A DNA stretch of 11,799 bases from Comamonas sp. lk (GCA_945901215.1 CAMDKE010000043.1:1-11799), one strand, 5' to 3'. Positions 1 to 6,624 are shown, counted from the stretch's first letter. Notes: generated from the letters alone by a model not told the origin. Program-made: numbers and translations.

Positions 1-1147
1 TGTAGCTGGCCAAGGCGTCACCCTGGTCGGCGGCGAGTTCGAGCCATTGCATGGCCACCGTGTCGCTGGCGATGGTGCCCTGGCCATTGGCAATCATTAC
101 GCCCAGGTTGTACTGGGCCTGCGCGTCGCCCTGGTCGGCCGCAAGTTGATACCAGGCCAGCGCCACGGCTTCGTCTTGTTCCGTGCCGTCGCCAGTGGCG
201 TACATCAGCCCCAGGTTGTATTGGGCTGCGGCGTCGCCCTGTTGGGCCGCAGCCATGTACCAGTGCAGCGCCTTGGCTGGGTCTTTTTCCAGTCCCTGGC
301 CCGCGCTGTAAATCACGCCCAGGTTGTATTGCGCAGCCGCATCACCCAGTCGTGCCGCCCGCTCGTACCAGTGCAGCGCACGCGGCGCATCGGGCGCCAC
401 CAGGTCGCCGCTGGAGTACATAAACCCCAGGTTGAATTGCGCATGCACATGGTCTTGTTCAGCCGCCAGGGTGTACCAATGGCAGGCCTGTTGGGCATCG
501 CGCGTGACGCCGTGCCCGTTGGCGTACATGACGCCCAGACCGTATTGGGCCAAGGCGTCGCCCGCCGCAGCGCGCGCCTGGTAGCACTCCAGCGCGCGGG
601 CGTAGTCCTTGGCCACACCCTGGCCGTTGGCGTACATCACCCCCAGATTCACCTGGGCCGCGCCGTCACCTTGGGCTGCGGCGGCCTGGTACCAGTGCAA
701 GGCTTGTGCGTAGTCGGCTTCACCGCCTTGGCCGTTGGCGTACAGGGTGGCCAGGCTCGATTGGGCGGATGGCAGGCCTTGTTCGGCTGCGGCTTGGTAC
801 CACTTGCGCGCAGCCCCGAAGTCCTGTGCCACGCCTTGGGCATGTCTGTACATCACCGCCAGGTTGGACTGCGCCTGGGCCGCGCCCTGGTCGGCGGCTT
901 GTTGGTAGCACTGCAAAGCCTGCGCATAGTCCTGCTCCACACCCAGGCCCTGGGCGTACATCAAGCCCAAGTTATTGAGCGCAGCGAGTTGGAGGTCCAG
1001 GGCGTTGTCGGTCACAGTTTGAAGGCGTTGTTCACGTTGGGGCCGACCAAGGCCGCCGGTGCTGTTGGCCCCAGCGCTGTCGTATGGCCCAGGCTCTGAA
1101 TTATGCAGTTTACGTACCAGGTCTTTGTCTTCATTATTTTTTTGCAT
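1..1147 (-). CDS. Sel1-repeat (TPR-like) protein, C-terminus beyond window edge
   Basis: Seen: an open minus-strand frame from ATG at 1147 to the window edge (382 codons visible, no stop). After about 58 polar residues it carries nine consecutive 36-residue units of the form NLGxMYAxGxGVxxDxxxAxxWYxxAAxQGDAxAQY, the Sel1-like repeat signature. No hydrophobic segment or signal peptide is visible at the chosen start, so a cytoplasmic location is likely if that start is right. The start is the first ATG in frame; it has no clear Shine-Dalgarno and sits in a poly-A stretch, so a TTG at 1156 is possible. Known: Sel1 repeats form alpha-solenoid scaffolds for protein-protein contacts; in bacteria they occur in signalling, envelope and host-interaction proteins. 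Inferred: because it is divergent from a FleQ-like regulator and beside flagellar genes, it may be a partner or target of that regulon. The plus-strand reading frame over the same bases is a shadow created by the repeat periodicity. Family call is firm; function unknown. Confidence 0.9.
   Translation of the reverse strand, partial: MQKNNEDKDLVRKLHNSEPGPYDSAGANSTGGLGRPQREQRLQTVTDNALDLQLAALNNLGLMYAQGLGVEQDYAQALQCYQQAADQGAAQAQSNLAVMYRHAQGVAQDFGAARKWYQAAAEQGLPSAQSSLATLYANGQGGEADYAQALHWYQAAAAQGDGAAQVNLGVMYANGQGVAKDYARALECYQARAAAGDALAQYGLGVMYANGHGVTRDAQQACHWYTLAAEQDHVHAQFNLGFMYSSGDLVAPDAPRALHWYERAARLGDAAAQYNLGVIYSAGQGLEKDPAKALHWYMAAAQQGDAAAQYNLGLMYATGDGTEQDEAVALAWYQLAADQGDAQAQYNLGVMIANGQGTIASDTVAMQWLELAADQGDALASY
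2..973 (-). repeat. Nine tandem 108-bp units encoding Sel1 repeats
   Basis: The 36-residue protein period appears as a 108-bp DNA period. The units are clearly diverged (for example LECYQARAAAGDA versus LHWYMAAAQQGDA), so this is an old coding repeat and not a recent tandem duplication. The best-conserved part at DNA level is the stretch encoding AQYNLGVMYA. Confidence 0.8.
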
Positions 1148-1308
1148 TTTTTGCAAGAATTGAAAAAAACATGGGTGTACTGTCCGAAAAATGACACTCG
1201 CTGTTATTATCATTTACCGCTAGCTGCCGTGCCGTGGCTGCCTTGGTCCGGTCTTTGTCGCGCAATAGCAGGCGATTTCATTTGTTTCCAGTTTGTTGAA
1301 CCACTCTA
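1148..1308. promoter_or_regulatory. Divergent intergenic spacer between the Sel1 gene and the FleQ-like gene
   Basis: This 161-bp AT-richer gap must contain the promoters of both divergent genes. It holds a FleQ-box-like palindrome (1182-1195) and an A/T-rich element TATTATC at 1205-1211 that could serve as a -10 in either direction (TATTAT on plus, GATAAT on minus), but no convincing -35 pairs with it. No clean sigma-54 -24/-12 element was found: the nearest minus-strand candidate has GG-N11-GC spacing, one base too long. Neither gene has an obvious Shine-Dalgarno. Confidence 0.6.
1182..1195. promoter_or_regulatory. Putative FleQ-box-like operator
   Basis: Seen: GTCCGAAAAATGAC, with GTC and GAC arms around an 8-base A-rich centre. 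Known: the published Pseudomonas aeruginosa FleQ consensus, as I recall it, is GTCaNtAAAtTGAC. Every strongly conserved position (GTC, AAA, T, GAC) matches and only the weakly conserved ones differ. It lies about 35 bp upstream of the Sel1 start and 113 bp upstream of the FleQ-like start, so the adjacent regulator could bind it for autoregulation or control of the divergent gene. One site was found by eye; binding is inferred. Confidence 0.5.
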
Positions 1309-2445
1309 ATGTCCAGAAAACCGCTGAGCTTCGTCGGTGAAAGTGATGCCATCCGGGCCATACGGGACTTGCTGCCCGTGGTGGCGGCGTCGAGCTCGAC
1401 GGTCTTGATTACGGGCGAAAGCGGCACGGGCAAAGAAATCGTTGCGCGCTCCTTGCATGACCTGTCACACCGCGCCGGGGCCAATTTTGTGCCCATCAAC
1501 TGCGCGGCCATCCCCAAGGACCTGATTGAGAGCGAGCTCTTTGGCCACCGCAAGGGCGCATTTACCGGCGCCGTGACCGACCGCGTGGGGCGCTTTGAGC
1601 TGGCGCACAACGGGTCGATTTTTTTGGATGAAATCGGCGATCTGCCGCTGGAGTTGCAGGTCAAACTGCTGCGCGTGTTGCAAGAGCGCGTGGTCGACCC
1701 GGTGGGAAGCACCAAGCCGGTGGCCGTGGATGTGCGGGTGATTGCCGCCACCCACCGCGACCTGGAAGCCGAAATAGCGGCTGGGCGCTTTCGCGAAGAT
1801 TTGTACTACCGGCTCAATGTGCTGCCCCTGAACACGCCACCGCTGCGCGAGCGCGCCAGCGATGTGCCCTTGCTGCTACGTTTCTTTGCCAAGCAACACG
1901 CAGCCCACGGAGAACAGCCCATTACGTTTGCGCCGGACTTTTCTTACGCCCTGGGCGCCTACCACTGGCCGGGCAATGTGCGTGAACTCTCCAACCTGAT
2001 CGACCGATTTAGCACCTTGTTTTCAGGCCAGTGTCTGGAATTGAAGTCGTTTTCGGCCACGCTCTTGCCTAAAGGCTTGGCGGCGTTCAAGGCCCTGGCT
2101 GACGTGGGCGAGTTGCCGGTACACGACTCGTCCGTGGCAGCAGCCATCGGAGCCGCGGTGGATTCGGCCCACGCCGGCGGTGTTTTTGACGAAGCATTTG
2201 CCGACTCGCCGCACGACGATGCGCCCAACGCGGTGGAACAAATGACGTTTATGTCGCAGGGCTTGCCGGTATTGCCGCCAGAGGGGCTCTCACTCAAACA
2301 CCGCTTGGCCGAGATCGAGCGCGATTTGATTTCCCAGGCCTTGAGCCGCACCAACGGCAATGTGTCGCAAACCGCACGGATCTTGAATGTTCAGCGCACC
2401 ACGCTGATCGAAAAAATTCAGAAGTTCGGCCTGCGCGAGGGCTAG
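1309..2445 (+). CDS. FleQ/FlrA-type sigma-54-dependent activator without N-terminal regulatory domain
   Basis: Seen: 378 residues. The sigma-54 AAA+ domain starts almost at residue 1 (about 7-235): Walker A GESGTGKE 36-43, sigma-54 contact loop GAFTGA 83-88, Walker B IFLDEIGD 104-111, FREDLYYRLNVLPL 161-174, and WPGNVREL 220-227. A linker of roughly 80 residues follows (240-325). A Fis-type HTH closes the protein (about 330-375) with the RTTLIEKIQKFGL ending typical of FleQ/FlrA. An in-frame stop 10 bp upstream (TGA at 1297-1299) rules out a longer N-terminus from this frame. Known: such proteins remodel sigma-54 RNA polymerase to open class II flagellar promoters; FleQ also binds c-di-GMP at its AAA+ domain. 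Odd: the roughly 120-residue FleQ N-terminal domain is absent and no receiver domain replaces it, so control may run through the AAA+ domain, a partner such as FleN, or expression level. It could be named fleQ, flrA or simply a flagellar regulator. Function class is firm, exact orthology is not. Confidence 0.9.
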   Translation: MSRKPLSFVGESDAIRAIRDLLPVVAASSSTVLITGESGTGKEIVARSLHDLSHRAGANFVPINCAAIPKDLIESELFGHRKGAFTGAVTDRVGRFELAHNGSIFLDEIGDLPLELQVKLLRVLQERVVDPVGSTKPVAVDVRVIAATHRDLEAEIAAGRFREDLYYRLNVLPLNTPPLRERASDVPLLLRFFAKQHAAHGEQPITFAPDFSYALGAYHWPGNVRELSNLIDRFSTLFSGQCLELKSFSATLLPKGLAAFKALADVGELPVHDSSVAAAIGAAVDSAHAGGVFDEAFADSPHDDAPNAVEQMTFMSQGLPVLPPEGLSLKHRLAEIERDLISQALSRTNGNVSQTARILNVQRTTLIEKIQKFGLREG

Positions 2446-2451
2446 TCACCG

Positions 2452-2504
2452 GCGGGCGCCCGGGCAGCCAGGCCCGCACCTTCCGTGAAAACCCTAGGGG
2501 GTTT
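2452..2504. terminator. Possible weak hairpins between convergent genes
   Basis: The 48-bp gap between the convergent FleQ-like gene and the His-rich membrane protein gene contains a GCGGGC/GCCCGC inverted repeat (2452-2457 with 2472-2477) and a small AAACCC-TAGG-GGGTTT hairpin (2489-2504) that spans the minus-strand stop codon. The minus-strand copy of the second is followed by only one further T. Neither is a textbook terminator; this is offered only as where termination would be expected. Confidence 0.25.
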
Positions 2505-3507
2505 CTGCGGTTTTCCCCTGGGCTTGTACGCGGGGGTATTGCACCAGGTTTTCTTTGGGTTTCGGTGGCGGTGGTGGTGGCGCTGGCGCTGGCGCTGTTG
2601 GTGCTGCGGCCACGGGTTTAGCAGCTGCCTCGGCCGCCTTTTGTTGTCGCAGCGCAGTCTCAATTTCGCGCCGCACGGTACTGGGGTCCGGACGGGGCGC
2701 GGGAGTAGAACGAATTTGTGACGACAGCGCTGCCAGTGCCGCCGACTGGCTTTGAACCCGCGCGTCCAGGGCCGATAACAGCTTGGCAACGTCTGGGCCT
2801 TTGTTGTCAACCGGTTTGGCTATTGCATCCATGGTGGTTTGGATGGCTTTGGTGACATCGTCCAATCGGCCGTCTATCTGGTTCTGCTGGCTGGTGATGG
2901 TGTCTTGCTTAGAAGACATATCGCGCAGGGCCTCCCCCGCGCCGGTGATCAGTGCCATGGATTCGTCCATCGTCACCACCCGTTTGCCAACGGCTAGCAG
3001 CATGGCGTCGACCTGTGCAACGCGCTCTAGCAGCCGCATGGACATAAAACCAAACAGGCCCAGGCCCATGAACATGAGAATACTAAAGGTGGCCAGCACG
3101 ACGATGCCGTAAAAACGCTGGTTGGTGTTGGCGGCGATCAGGGTCGTGGCCGCCTCGTGCATCTGGTTGCCGGTTTTTGCGGCGAGCCCTGCTGCCCGGT
3201 TGGCCAGCTCGGCGGCTTCGAGCAGCGCGCTGCGCATATTTTGGACATCGCTGTCATGCTCGGCATGCGCATCGGCCAGTGCACCCACATGTCCATGGCC
3301 ATCCTGGTGGTCCTGGGCGTGGTCATGCCCGTGACCTGCGTCATGCGGGGCGGCATGTTCTGGCGTATGGGCGTGTGTCTCTTCCTGGAACGCGGGCTCG
3401 TGGCTGCCTTCGGAGGCCCGGTCGGACGCATCCGCTGGCGGGGGGCTTGAAATAGCGTCTATAGCCATGGCTTCGGCGGGCGTCAGATTCGGTTTGGATT
3501 CGGTCAT
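2494..3507 (-). CDS. His-rich single-pass membrane protein with coiled coil and Pro-rich tail, unknown function
   Basis: I do not recognise the family. Seen, in 337 residues: an acidic N-terminal region with 13 histidines between residues 36 and 84, many as HxH or GHGH pairs; an Ala-rich helix (about 88-127); one hydrophobic segment (about 133-156, YGIVVLATFSILMFMGLGLF) expected to cross the inner membrane; a long heptad-like region (about 158-266) rich in Gln, Asp and Ser; then a second charged helix (276-298) and a Pro/Ala tail (299-318) including six prolines in a row. There is no cleavable signal peptide. It begins 29 bp after the 156-residue gene, with only a weak GGATA as ribosome site. 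Inferred: the His cluster could bind Zn, Ni or Cu, and the architecture resembles a membrane-anchored scaffold. As last gene of the run below flhB it may be a flagellar or polar accessory protein. A chemoreceptor-like role was considered but there is no methylation or signalling tip motif. Confidence 0.85.
   Translation of the reverse strand: MTESKPNLTPAEAMAIDAISSPPPADASDRASEGSHEPAFQEETHAHTPEHAAPHDAGHGHDHAQDHQDGHGHVGALADAHAEHDSDVQNMRSALLEAAELANRAAGLAAKTGNQMHEAATTLIAANTNQRFYGIVVLATFSILMFMGLGLFGFMSMRLLERVAQVDAMLLAVGKRVVTMDESMALITGAGEALRDMSSKQDTITSQQNQIDGRLDDVTKAIQTTMDAIAKPVDNKGPDVAKLLSALDARVQSQSAALAALSSQIRSTPAPRPDPSTVRREIETALRQQKAAEAAAKPVAAAPTAPAPAPPPPPPKPKENLVQYPRVQAQGKTAETP
3256..3402 (-). 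repeat. His-rich low-complexity segment inside the membrane protein
   Basis: Codons for residues 36-84 encode 13 His in 49 residues, mixed with Ala, Gly, Asp and Glu. The DNA is correspondingly rich in CAT/CAC codons, visible on the plus strand as repeated ATG/GTG. It is a candidate metal-binding region and lies before the membrane segment. Confidence 0.7.
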
Positions 3508-3536
3508 GGTGGGTATCCGGTTGGCGACGTCAATTG

Positions 3537-4007
3537 TTAAGAAAGGTCACTTTTCATCAGCGATTCCAGGGCTTTGAGTTGTTCGCGCACGTGTTCATTT
3601 TCGATGTGGAGCTGAATCACCCGCGCAGGAAAGTTCATTTCTTGCATTTCTGTGGTGTAGCGGTTGGACTTGTCTTCGCTTGTGGCTGAGGCGCCCAAGG
3701 CCGCACCGTCGCGCTGGGTTATGGCGCCCTTCGCGGCACTTTGGCTGGCCGCTACCCGGCGGTTGGCCAACTCGGCGGCGGTGTTGTCAGGCAGCTTGAT
3801 TCGGTTTTCGGTGCTTACGCTGCCACTATTTTTGAGTAGCACCATGTTCGTGCTGACCTCAATCACTTCGACCGGCGCGTGCTCATCGTGCTCGTTGCGC
3901 CGGATATCGTCGCCAGTGTGGGCAGACTTGCTTTTGGCCACGCGGCTGCCCTCGGGCATTTCGACCGAATGGGGTTTGCTACTGGGGATGAATTGGGCTT
4001 CGGTCAT
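3537..4007 (-). CDS. Hypothetical small soluble protein, translationally coupled
   Basis: I do not recognise this 156-residue protein. Seen: no signal peptide and no membrane segment; a polar N-terminal half with a short predicted beta stretch (PVEVIEVSTNMVLLKNSG, about 45-62), an Ala/Ser-rich middle, and a C-terminal amphipathic helix (about 122-153, with HIENEHVREQLKALESLM) that could form a coiled coil. The ATG lies in the ATGA overlap with the stop of the upstream SPOR gene, so translation is probably coupled and the two proteins may be made in proportion. No ribosome site of its own is evident. Inferred: a cytoplasmic partner of the SPOR protein upstream or the His-rich membrane protein downstream. 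Codon use looks like that of the neighbours, which supports a real gene. Confidence 0.8.
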   Translation of the reverse strand: MTEAQFIPSSKPHSVEMPEGSRVAKSKSAHTGDDIRRNEHDEHAPVEVIEVSTNMVLLKNSGSVSTENRIKLPDNTAAELANRRVAASQSAAKGAITQRDGAALGASATSEDKSNRYTTEMQEMNFPARVIQLHIENEHVREQLKALESLMKSDLS

Positions 4008-5470
4008 GGTCGGGTTTGGCTTCTGCGAGGAGCGTCGGACGCCGGGGCGTCGGGTGAAAAATGTTCTTTCATGTACCGCGCTGAGCGAATTTGTGGGTCG
4101 CGGGGTATGCCACCGGCGTCCACGAAGGCGTTCGCTTCACCCAGCGACTTGAATGGCCCCGACACCACGGAAAACTGCACCACGGTCTGGCCGCTGAGGT
4201 AGTTGGCCACAATGCGGGCGCGGCGCAAATTGCCGTGCGCCTGCAGCCAGGCTGAGGCCTCCGCGTAGCTGGGCACGGTGGCATGTTGGACCAAAAAGGT
4301 GCCCGGCGCCATTTGCTTGATCCAGTCCTGCCCGACCTGCGACTGCGCTGGGATGGTGAGGACCTCTTCCATCTCTTGAACGCGGGGCGCTGCAGGCGCC
4401 ACCTTGCGGCCATTGGAGGGTGGGAGAAAAGTTTCCTGCTCGATCGCCCTTTGGGCGTCCACTGCCGCCGGCGCCGACGCGGGTAAGTTGGGCGCGCCCG
4501 GCGTATCTGCTACGGTTGAGGTGCCTGCAACGGTGCTGGTCGGCGCTGGGGCCGCAGCAGCGGGGGCTGCGGCGTCGGTGGTGGCAGGTGCGACCGCCAC
4601 TGGTGTATCGGTCGCACCCAGCAGCCGGTGCCAGTCCAGTCCGGCGAGGCTGGCCCTACTGAGGTTTCCATACAAAAGCGCCACACCGAGTCCACAGGCC
4701 AGCAAAAGCAGCACCAAGCCAGCTGCCCATGGCAGCGCCTTGCGAAGGCCCGTGCGCACTTTGGGCGCTGCCGGTGTGTTGGCGACTGGCTTTGCTGGCG
4801 GCTCCATTGCGTCCAGCGCAGCGGGGCTGGGCTTTTCGGGTGGGGTTGCGGCCGCGACGGGCGCAGGCGCAGGTGCGGGCGTAATTTTTTTGAGCAAAGC
4901 GCTGACGGCCCCCTCGCGTCCCTGTGCCCGTGCCTGCTCGAGCAGGGCTTCGGTCTGTTCGGCGCTGGGGGGCTCAATTTCCCAGTTCAGCACGCGCCGG
5001 CCAAACGACGCCAGCAAGCGCTGCTTTTGGCTGGCGGTGGTCAGCAGCATGACGACGCGGATATTGGCGCCTGGAAAATGCTGCACCAGGCGCGCCAGGA
5101 GCTGGATCTCGTGGTCGGGCAGGCTCGATGCGTCGTGCACGATCCAGATTTTTGGCGGCGCAGTTTGGATTTTGCTGCCCATCGCGTCGGCGATGGAATA
5201 CTCTTGCAGCACCTCGTTAAAGCGGGTGATCAGTGCGTCGGCGCTGGCCGGGAAGCACACCTCCAGGCCCATATGGGGCGCTGCCTCGCGCAAGCGTGCC
5301 ACCAGCAATTTGCCGTAGTGGTCCAGGATCGCGTCGTGGCTGCTGACGATGGACAGGCTCATATTGTCCTGAATCAGCGCGGAAACGTAGCCCTCCATGC
5401 GCATGCGGTCGGCCACGCGAAAGAACAAGGGCGCCACACCGTCGTCTCCGTACGTAGAAAGAGTTGGCAT
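4004..5470 (-). CDS. DamX-like protein: degenerate AAA+ domain, membrane segment, C-terminal SPOR domain
   Basis: Seen, in 488 residues from ATG 5470: an N-terminal domain (about 15-195) with the strand/helix rhythm of an ExeA/DamX-type AAA+ fold, including a Walker-B-like strand KIWIVHDASSL (107-117) and RVVMLLTT (138-145). The expected P-loop position reads IVSSHDAILDHYGKLL, with no GxxxxGK[ST], so ATP binding is doubtful. A Pro/Ala linker follows, then one membrane helix (about 246-267), another Ala/Pro/Thr linker, and a SPOR-like domain (about 388-465: TFLVQHA, VVQFSVVSGPF, EANAFV). Known: SPOR domains bind denuded septal peptidoglycan; DamX combines a similar order in cell division. The ATG was chosen over the TTG at 5473 because AGGAG is spaced 7 bases from it. 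It shares one base with flhB (TGATG), so coupling is likely. Inferred: it may link the flagellar base or division site to the cell wall. The SPOR call is good by pattern; the ATPase-fold call is moderate. Confidence 0.82.
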   Translation of the reverse strand: MPTLSTYGDDGVAPLFFRVADRMRMEGYVSALIQDNMSLSIVSSHDAILDHYGKLLVARLREAAPHMGLEVCFPASADALITRFNEVLQEYSIADAMGSKIQTAPPKIWIVHDASSLPDHEIQLLARLVQHFPGANIRVVMLLTTASQKQRLLASFGRRVLNWEIEPPSAEQTEALLEQARAQGREGAVSALLKKITPAPAPAPVAAATPPEKPSPAALDAMEPPAKPVANTPAAPKVRTGLRKALPWAAGLVLLLLACGLGVALLYGNLSRASLAGLDWHRLLGATDTPVAVAPATTDAAAPAAAAPAPTSTVAGTSTVADTPGAPNLPASAPAAVDAQRAIEQETFLPPSNGRKVAPAAPRVQEMEEVLTIPAQSQVGQDWIKQMAPGTFLVQHATVPSYAEASAWLQAHGNLRRARIVANYLSGQTVVQFSVVSGPFKSLGEANAFVDAGGIPRDPQIRSARYMKEHFSPDAPASDAPRRSQTRP

Positions 5471-6624
5471 CAAATTGCTCCTGGTACCACGTGTTTTCCG
5501 TCGGCATCAAACAGCATCGATTCGGGAATTTTTGGATGGGGCCGGGGCATCGGATCAACGCCGGGTGTGATTTGGGCCAGGCTAAACACGTAGGCGATCA
5601 CCTGGGCCACGGCGAAGTACAAGGTCTCTGGTATGGGTTGGTCCAGCTCGGTGGTGAAGTACAAGGCGCGAGCGAGTTCGGGGGCTGCGAATATCTCAAT
5701 GTTATTTTTCTTGGCTTCTTCGCGAATGCGCTGTGCAACAAAGTCCGCTCCTTTGGCCAGCAAAATGGGTGCGCCGTCGGCCGTGGGATCGTAAGACAGC
5801 GCAATGGCAAAGTGCTCCGGGTTGGTGATGATGACGTCCGCGTCTTTGACCTTTTGCATCATCCGAACGGTGGCGACTTCGCGTTGGCGACGGCGGATCT
5901 GGGCTTTGACCTCGGGTCGGCCTTCCATATCTTTGTGTTCGTCGCGGATTTCCTGCTTGGACATGCGCATGCGCTTCATAAACGTGTAGCGCTGGTAGGG
6001 CGCATCGATTACCGCAATGAGCACCAGGCTCAGCGTGAGCCACAGCACCGACTCGGAAATCAGGGCACCTGAAATGGCCAGGGCGGGCTCCAGGCTCATG
6101 GAGCCCATCGCCATAAGCGCCCCAAAATGGCGGTCCATCAGCATCAGCAAGACCACCGACACCAGGGTGAACTTCAAAATCGACTTGATCAATTCGACCG
6201 CCGCATTGGCTCCAAACATGCGCTTGAAACCTGAAATGGGGCTGAGCTTGGAGAATTTTGGCAACACGGATTCCAGTGAAAACAAAAACCCACCGGTGGC
6301 GCCAGAAGCCAAAATTGCCACCACCATGGTCACCAACATGATGGGCAAGACCAGCAAAAACGCATGGCTGGCCTGTTCGGCAAATGCCAGGGGCAAGAGG
6401 GCTGGTGTGTCCAAGAATTTCCGGTCCAGCGTAAAGCCGGCAGCAAAGTACACCGAAAGCTGCCTAAACCACACGCCACCTAAAGTGAGCAGCATGAGCA
6501 CGGCACCGATCATGACCGCCGCCGCGGGCAGCTCGTTGGAGCGCGCGACCTGTCCTTCGTCGCGCGCCCGCTTGAGCCGGCGCGCGGTCGGTTCTTCGGT
6601 GCGTTCGGCGCTGTCTTCAGCCAT
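5470..6624 (-). CDS. flhB: Flagellar type III export switch protein FlhB
   Basis: FlhB sits at the export gate in the inner membrane and switches substrate class from rod/hook to filament after cleaving itself. Seen: 384 residues, normal length; the N-terminal signature AEDSAERTEEPTARRLKRARDEGQVARS; four hydrophobic segments (about 34-52, 88-110, 145-163, 185-207); a basic linker with the MSKQEIRDEHKDMEGRPEVK motif; and a cytosolic domain with the cleavage site at 268-271. Odd: that site reads NPEH, not NPTH. The Asn and Pro flanking the scissile bond and the His are kept, but Thr is replaced by Glu. The C-terminus after residue 350 is a short Pro-rich extension. It follows fliR by 14 bp without a clear ribosome site, and flhA does not follow it here. 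Confidence 0.98.
   Translation of the reverse strand: MAEDSAERTEEPTARRLKRARDEGQVARSNELPAAAVMIGAVLMLLTLGGVWFRQLSVYFAAGFTLDRKFLDTPALLPLAFAEQASHAFLLVLPIMLVTMVVAILASGATGGFLFSLESVLPKFSKLSPISGFKRMFGANAAVELIKSILKFTLVSVVLLMLMDRHFGALMAMGSMSLEPALAISGALISESVLWLTLSLVLIAVIDAPYQRYTFMKRMRMSKQEIRDEHKDMEGRPEVKAQIRRRQREVATVRMMQKVKDADVIITNPEHFAIALSYDPTADGAPILLAKGADFVAQRIREEAKKNNIEIFAAPELARALYFTTELDQPIPETLYFAVAQVIAYVFSLAQITPGVDPMPRPHPKIPESMLFDADGKHVVPGAI

Noticed and set aside
47..1099. Long plus-strand open frame (350 codons) over the left edge
   Set aside because: It is the antisense shadow of the Sel1-repeat gene. The minus-strand frame gives canonical Sel1 repeats with correct spacing, while the plus frame shows only an irregular periodic pattern forced by those repeats.
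1219..1234. Sigma-54 promoter candidate on the minus strand ahead of the Sel1 gene (CGGCACG followed by TAGC)
   Set aside because: The GG to GC spacing is 11, not the strict 10, and the -12 half is poor (TAGCG against TTGCA). Not reported as a feature.
1248..1265. Sigma-54-like GG-N10-GC on the plus strand ahead of the FleQ-like gene
   Set aside because: Spacing is right but only the invariant GG and GC plus a few other bases match, which is expected by chance in GC-rich DNA.
2555..2755. Plus-strand Gly-rich open frame opposite the tail of the His-rich membrane protein
   Set aside because: It is the reverse reading of the Pro/Ala-rich tail codons, with no independent support.
3508..3545. 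Possible second FleQ box near GTCAATTGTTAAG in the gap before the His-rich gene
   Set aside because: Only one half-site (GTCAAT) is present; the matching GAC arm at the right spacing is missing.
5471..5473. TTG as the start of the SPOR gene
   Set aside because: The ATG directly after it (5470-5468) is better spaced from AGGAG and forms the common TGATG junction with flhB.
4628..5593. Plus-strand open frames opposite the SPOR gene (also 4404-5318)
   Set aside because: They oppose a gene with recognisable SPOR and membrane segments and tight coupling to flhB. Their translations are compositionally odd and match no known family. High GC makes long antisense frames common.
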